From Wyeomyia smithii (lineage: Eukaryota; Arthropoda; Insecta; Diptera; Culicidae), in the NCBI RefSeq assembly GCF_029784165.1, contig NC_073695.1:97321485-97385484 (forward strand): DNA of 64,000 nt, in the 5' to 3' direction. Every line of letters starts with the position of its first letter. Position 1 is the first letter of the stretch. The notes beneath the pieces are model-generated. The model searched no databases. It had not been told where the DNA came from and saw only the letters and a program-made list of their open reading frames with translations. Below are positions 58,822 to 64,000 of this stretch, one piece after another. Made by a program: the position numbers and the translations under genes.

Positions 58822-60716
58822 CAAAGACCTTACCCATCACCATGCCGAATGGTTTCCTCCAAAACAGGGTCAGAGCCGAGTTCTGTTACTTTCAATATGA
58901 ACCGATTCATTAGAGTAAACTGGAACACCGGTCAATTTTTTTGTGCTTGAAAATTTTTATATGAAACATGGAAAAACACATCAACGCCACTATGTTAGAC
59001 ACTTTCTTAAGACCCTACCCCGTCACTATGCCGAATGGTTTCCTCCAGAACAGGGTCAGAGCCGAGCTCTGGAACTTTCAATATGAACGATTTACCACCA
59101 CCATACATGAGAAAGTTATCTAAAAATTTTTATATGAAACATGGAAAAACACATCAACCCCACCATATTAGATACATTCTATAGACCCTACCCCGTCACC
59201 ATGCCGAATGGTTTCCTCCAAAACAGGGTCAGAGCCGAGTTCTGTTACTTCCAATATGAACCGATTCATTAGAGTAAACTGGAACACCGGTCAATTTTTT
59301 TGTGCTTGAAAATTTTTATACGAAACATGGAAAAACACATCAACGCCACTATGTTAGACACGTTCTATAGACCCTACCCCGTCACCATGCCGAATGGTTT
59401 CCTCCAGAACAGGGTCAGAGCCGAGCTCTGGAACTTTCAATATGAACGATTTACCACCACCATACATGAGAAAGTTATCTAAAAATTTACATATGAAACA
59501 TGAAACACATCAACCCCACCATATTAGATACATTCAATAGACTCTACCCCGTCACCATGCCGAATGGTTTCCTCCAGAACAGGGTCAGAGCCGAGCTCTG
59601 GAACTTTCAATATGAACGATTTACCACCACCATACATGAGAAAGTTATCTAAAAATTTTTATATGAAACATGGAAAAACACATCAACCCCACCATATTAG
59701 ATACATTCTATAGACCCTACCCCGTCACCATGCCGAATGGTTTCCTCCAAAACAGGGTCAGAGCCGAGTTCTGAAACTTTCAATATGAACCGATTCATTA
59801 GAGTAAACTGGAACACCGGTCAATTTTTTTGTGCTTGAAAATTTTTATATGAAACATGGAAAAACACATCAACGCCACTATGTTAGACACGTTCTATAGA
59901 CCCTACCCCGTCACCATGCCGAATTGTTTCCTCCAAAACAGGGTCAGAGCCGAGTTCTGGAACTTCCAATATGAACGATTTACCACCACCATACATGAGA
60001 AAGTTATCTAAAAATTTACATATGAAACATGGAAAAACACATCAACCCCACCATATTAGATACATTCTATAGACTCTACCCCGTCACCATGCCGAATGGT
60101 TTCCTCCAGAACAGGGTCAGAGCCGAGCTCTGGAACTTTCAATATGAACGATTTACCACCACCATACATGAGAAAGTTATCTAAAAATTTTTATATGAAA
60201 CATGGAAAAACACATCAACCCCACCATATTAGATACATTCTATAGACCCTACCCCGTCACCATGCCGAATGGTTTCCTCCAAAACAGGGTCAGAGCCGAG
60301 TTCTGAAACTTTCAATATGAACCGATTCATTAGAGTAAACTGGAACACCGGTCAATTTTTTTGTGCTTGAAAATTTTTATATGAAACATGGAAAAACACA
60401 TCAACGCCACTATGTTAGACACTTTCTTTAGACCCTACCCCGTCACTATGCCGAATGGTTTCCTCCAGAACAGGGTCAGAGCCGAGCTCTGGAACTTTCA
60501 ATATGAACGATTTACCACCACCATACATGAGAAAGTTATCTAAAAATTTTTATATGAAACATGGAAAAACACATCAACCCCACCATATTAGATACATTCT
60601 ATAGACCCTACCCCGTCACCATGCCGAATGGTTTCCTCCAAAACAGGGTCAGAGCCGAGTTATGTTACTTTCAATATGAACCGATTCATTAGAGTAAACT
60701 GGAACACCGGTCACTA
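58822..60716 (+). repeat. Satellite array: two alternating monomers of 186 and 173 bp
   Basis: Eleven monomers, each starting near 'atgccgaatggtttcctcca' (58842, 59028, 59201, 59387, 59557, 59730, 59916, 60089, 60262, 60448, 60621). Spacings are 186, 173, 186, 170, 173, 186, 173, 173, 186 and 173. All share 'aacagggtcagagccgag' and 'tatatgaaacatggaaaaac'. Between these, type A carries 'gattcattagagtaaactgg ... ttttttgtgcttg' and type B carries 'accaccaccatacatgagaa'. The order is A B A B B A B B A B A(partial). Monomers are nearly identical within type, indicating recent homogenisation. Confidence 0.95.
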
Positions 60717-61516
60717 CAAAAAACATTGTCCGTTTGCTGTTCTCACCGCAAAATACATCATAAATTTTTTTCGGGTTTCGACGGACATTCAGCAAATATA
60801 TCGATCTACCGTAAACCAGATTTCGTTTACCGAAGCTCCTGAAAATTCTGCCGAAAATTTGTAGGACATTTCGGTGAATTCAACAGCTGTTGAGATCTCG
60901 GTAATAAAATCTAAGTGCGTATTGCACAGATTTTTCAAAAACACACTGTCACACGCGTGTTTTGATGCAGGAGTTTTTAGTTTTGCGTTAAATCGCTAAA
61001 AGACGCTAATCGTACACATATTAGTGCACTTTACACTATGAAAGTCGTATGGAAAATTAGGCCAACAAATTGCTGTCAAAATTCCTGCATTGATTGCGAA
61101 GAGCTTATTTTCTTTTGCTGGCATGAAGGTTAATTTATTTCTACGCTAATTTTGTGTCTTGTTTACAAATAATATTTTACAGTACCGAGCAACCCAAACA
61201 AACCGAATTTAGCGTGCGTGACTCAGCTATCACGAAGCTCTATGAAATCAATTTTGAGTAGTTTTTCGTTCAATAAAGTAACATCTACTCAATTTTAGAG
61301 TAGCAATTAACTAGCGTGTGTAAATGAACTCAAAAACTTGCTCATACCGTGCTGCCATTTCTTTTTAAACTTATGGATGCTCGAAAAAAAAACTAGCAGC
61401 TCGGGCAAATTCGAATGCAAAGTATTCGCGGCCATTTTGGTAACGGTAATGCAAACCAGGTGAAAAGTTGGTCGTGTTCGTTGCAAAAAATTGTAAAAAG
61501 GACTTGAAATCAAAAG
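60717..61516. other. Sequence between the satellite and the zinc-knuckle gene
   Basis: No coding sequence recognised. It contains 'tttaccgaagctcctg' and 'gagatctcggtaataaaatc', reminiscent of the TIR of the MITE at 49.1 kb ('ctcggtaattt'), so a decayed relative may lie at 60,720-60,930. The last 100 bp should hold the promoter and 5'-UTR of the next gene. Confidence 0.4.
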
Positions 61517-63851
61517 ATGCCGCCAAAACACAAATCATCGGATGTAAGTATATACCTTTATACTTATTTATGTTTTATTTAGGATATTTAGTACTAGCTG
61601 AATATACTCGTCCTTGCTCGTGTAAAAATTTCTGCTTTTTCTACTTTTTTTTCAATTTCAAAAATTAATCGTTATTTCAGTTACAAACTTGTTTATATGC
61701 CACATTTCGTTTCTCCATCAGGAGCTAAAATGAATAAATTTGCAGGTGAGCCTACCCTCGAGCAAACGATATAATTGACCATAGAAAAAAAACTGATCCT
61801 AAATCTACTCCACATTGTTTAGTGGATTTGTGTATTTGTGGTCCCCGTGGCTCTGTGGTTAGCGATGTCGGTCGGCTAGCTCCCCACACGGTTATGATAG
61901 CGGGTTCGATTCCCGATCGAGTCAAGGAACTTTTCGAGCTAGAAATTTTCTCGACTCAGCACTGGGGCACGGTGTATCGTTGTAATTATCTTACACATGC
62001 AAAATGTGCCAAAAACAGTATCGATAACGAATTCTCTCAACTATAATCTAGTTGATCGAGACCGCTATTAGCCCCAAGGCTAGTGTGCAATATTGTTTTG
62101 TTATTGTTTAATGGATTGTACTGTGATTACATACATACATATCTGGAGTACCGCCTAACCTATATTTATTTTTTTTTCTCTTTCAGTTTTGTCCACGATG
62201 TAAGGCAAAGGCCAGGCCTCCACCGGAGAAAGTAAATGTGAGTTTTCATAGTTTTAAATTTTCAAACCTTTTTTATATATTGTTTTATATTTCCGGCCTA
62301 GAGGTGGGAAAAATAGTTCACTACATTGAGCGGATCATAGCGATTCCGCTCACTAAAGTGAACTAGTTCAAAAGAGTCAGTTCTTTGGAAGGACGAAATC
62401 TATTGATCGCTCTCAGAACTGGTTCTTCCGAAGAATTGGCTCTCTTGATCAGCTCGCAGGCAATCCACTCGTGATCAAATACTTTCTTTTGAAGAACTGA
62501 CTCTTCAGATCAGTTCGTGAACGGATTGCCCACCTCTAGTTTCCGCGGATGAAACCGAAACCTAAAATGTATACCTGAGACTTTTCAACAATGTTAGAAA
62601 TTTGTAATTTTAATTATTAGGATTTGTTTGTTTTCACAATTAGGACTTATTATTCGTAGATTCAAACCTACTTGCCAAATAAAGGAAATAAAGTTACAGC
62701 TAACTCAATTCATAACTTATTAACTATAAATAGAGCTTATCGTAGCAATTGAGGATTGCAACGATTTTTGTCGAAAGTTAATAAAGTCGTTACAAATTTT
62801 ATTTTCATATTATTATATAACTTGCATTTCTTGCTCAGGCAACATATCAAATACGTTTTCGCTGCACACACTCGAATTGTCCGAAAGAGAAATCTCTCTC
62901 TCTCTCGTAGTGATGCGTGATTCTTTTTCAAATTCAAAAGTAGGTAGACTGATGTGAGATAACTTTTAGGTAGTCTTTAAAAGACACTCTGACAAAACAC
63001 AAATTTTGAAAATATATGCAATCGAAGCAACCAAAAACACGTCCGATCTGTAGGACAGTTCAAGACGCACTGAGGGGTAAACACATTATATGCATTTCAA
63101 AATAGCTTATTTTTCAATTAATTTTTACATTATGCCGCCCTACTAAAATAAAAGGTGACTCGCGTCGAAGAGAAAGAAAGGGAAAATGAGAGAGAGAGAG
63201 GGAAAATAAGAGAAAAATAAGGAGAGAGAGAGAAAATTAGAAAGAGAGTGAAAGAGAGATAGAGAGTGAACGAAAGAGAGAGAAGGAGAGAGTGAGAGAA
63301 AGAGAGAATAGGAGAGAGTGTGTGAGAGAGAGTACGACTCAGCCCTCGAGGCTTTGGATCTATTTTGCATCTTTTCCACCGCTTTTATGATCATTGGTCA
63401 ATATTACAAAGACAATAGTATAACAAAGATAACAATCTGAAAAACATGTATTTCTTTTTACATTTCCATAATATACACACTCCTAAAACACTTTTATAAT
63501 CCTTACTTTTTCAAGTACTGTGGCATATGTGGAGGACACCTCAAGGATGAAAAACCGTCAACAGCGCCACGGCGGCAGCGTATGCCAGCACCACACCAGC
63601 ATGGTGCTTCAAATTGGCCACCAATAAATTGGCCACAAATGAATTGGCCACAAATGAATTGGCCACAACAACCACAACAACCACAACCCTGGTTCGATGC
63701 GTTGACCAATCTGCAGCAACAACAAATCAGGCTCCAAAAACAACTGCAGCAACAACAGCGGCTGCAGCAACAACAACAGCGAATGCAACAACAACAGCTG
63801 CGGCAGCAACAACAGCAACTGCAGCAACAACAGGAAGCAGAAGAGCAGTAG
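61517..63851 (+). CDS. Predicted 137-residue CxxC-knuckle, Gln-rich protein, 3 exons
   Basis: Exons: 61,517-61,543 ('MPPKHKSSD', donor GAT|GTAAGT), 62,187-62,237 (after CTTTCAG; 'FCPRCKAKARPPPEKVN'; donor AAT|GTGAGT), 63,516-63,851 (after TTTTCAAG; 'YCGICGGHLKDEKP' onward). All junctions are phase 0 and the joined frame is open. Two knuckles, C11-x2-C14 and C28-x2-C31, split by an intron, could bind one zinc as a small ribbon. Residues 59-77 are an NWPP/NWPQM tandem repeat, and residues about 93-137 are glutamine-rich with coiled-coil propensity. I recognise no named family. Alternative: a middle exon at about 61,681-61,745 is excluded because it introduces a stop. A/T-rich poly(A) signals (AATAAA, 63,870 on) follow. 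Confidence is limited by exon 1 brevity. Confidence 0.6.
61829..62102 (+). mobile_element. tRNA-derived SINE in intron 1 of the zinc-knuckle gene
   Basis: A-box-like TGGCTCTGTGGTTAGCGATG at about 61,848 and B box GGTTCGATTCC (61,903-61,913), then an unrelated body and T-rich end. It is flanked by a 15 bp duplication 'attgtttagtggatt' / 'attgtttaatggatt' (61,814-61,828 and 62,103-62,117, one mismatch). It is a different subfamily from the 4.4 and 46.5 kb SINEs. Confidence 0.88.
62299..62540. mobile_element. Short hAT-type MITE in intron 2
   Basis: The ends TAGAGGTGGGAAAAATAGTT and 'gattgcccacctcta' match those of the 1.3 kb element at 6987-8294. The interior has the same GAGCGGATCA/TGATCAGCTCG palindromic units. 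Flanks share 'tttccg' on both sides but not a perfect 8 bp duplication. Confidence 0.8.
63150..63345. repeat. (GA)n-rich low-complexity tract
   Basis: About 190 bp of irregular GAGAGA/GAAAGA repeat in intron 2, 170 bp before the exon 3 acceptor. The minus-strand Ser/Leu-rich open frame across it is an artefact. Confidence 0.93.
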
Positions 63852-64000
63852 GAAAATCCACAAGAGGAGCAATAAAAACGATATAAAATAAAAAACGATA
63901 TAAAATAAAAAATGATATAAAATAAAAAGCGTTAAAACGATATAAAATAAAAAACAAAATAAACAAAAACTATTTTTGTCTTAGTTAATTTTCTGCAAAA

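Noticed and set aside
58842..60700. CRISPR-like array
   Set aside because: Monomers are 170-186 bp and nearly identical throughout with no unique spacers; this is satellite DNA in a eukaryote.
61681..61745. Additional middle exon of the zinc-knuckle gene ending GCAG|GTGAGC
   Set aside because: Including the splice-bounded piece introduces an in-frame stop, whereas exon 1 joins exon 2 directly in phase.
63503..63709. Minus-strand Cys/Gly-rich ORF
   Set aside because: Mirror of the NWPQM-encoding plus-strand exon; coding evidence favours the plus strand.

Overview
This is a eukaryotic, repeat-saturated window, most likely from a mosquito (Culicidae). The evidence is one clean intron-split housekeeping gene with 60-70 bp dipteran-style introns, an insect CYP6-type cytochrome P450, tRNA-derived SINEs, and many MITE, mariner, hAT, Copia and non-LTR families of the kind that fill culicine genomes. 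Genus is inference; the sequence alone does not fix it.

Only three loci look like intact host genes. (1) NAA35/Mak10, the auxiliary subunit of the NatC N-terminal acetyltransferase, lies on the minus strand as eight exons from 54962 to 36708. The splice phases join perfectly into a predicted 756-residue protein. (2) A 512-residue, intronless CYP6-like P450 (52324-50786, minus) sits complete inside the 15.5 kb fifth intron of NAA35, on the same strand, with its own TATA box, initiator and poly(A) signal. (3) A small three-exon gene at 61517-63851 (plus) is predicted to encode a 137-residue protein with two CxxC knuckles, an NWPQM tandem repeat and a glutamine-rich tail. A two-exon micro-gene (38700-38912, plus, 50 residues) antisense inside NAA35 intron 5, and a cysteine-rich fragment at about 26005-25522 (minus), are weaker candidates.

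Layout. 1-4.4 kb: TG microsatellite, a MITE and degenerate repeat families. 4.4-11.5 kb: a SINE with its target duplication, a 1.3 kb hAT-like foldback with a second MITE nested in it, and small duplications. 11.5-15.6 kb: non-LTR remnants, a DD37E-type mariner relic split by a hairpin MITE, and a 777 bp foldback. 15.6-20.3 kb: a TATA/Inr core promoter inside a repeat and a 2.2 kb inverted repeat around a (TA)n tract. 20.3-24.85 kb: a nearly full-length but broken non-LTR retrotransposon with a TTAA-flanked GC-rich MITE in its endonuclease domain. 24.9-28.3 kb: mostly unassigned. 28.3-33.8 kb: a foldback whose left arm is broken twice by other elements. 33.8-36.6 kb: further TIR elements, one carrying a tandem array.

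36.7-55 kb is the NAA35 locus. Its giant intron also holds a duplicated histone-H2A.V-like pseudogene, a shattered Copia element, a SINE within a tandem duplication, and several MITEs. 55.8-58.8 kb holds three TIR elements. 58.8-60.7 kb is a satellite of two alternating monomers (186 and 173 bp). 61.4-63.96 kb is the zinc-knuckle gene, with a SINE in intron 1 and a hAT-type MITE in intron 2.

The host genes do not form an operon or pathway. The chief relationship is positional: a detoxification-type P450 nested in the intron of a constitutive N-acetylation gene, in an intron that has grown by repeated transposon insertion.
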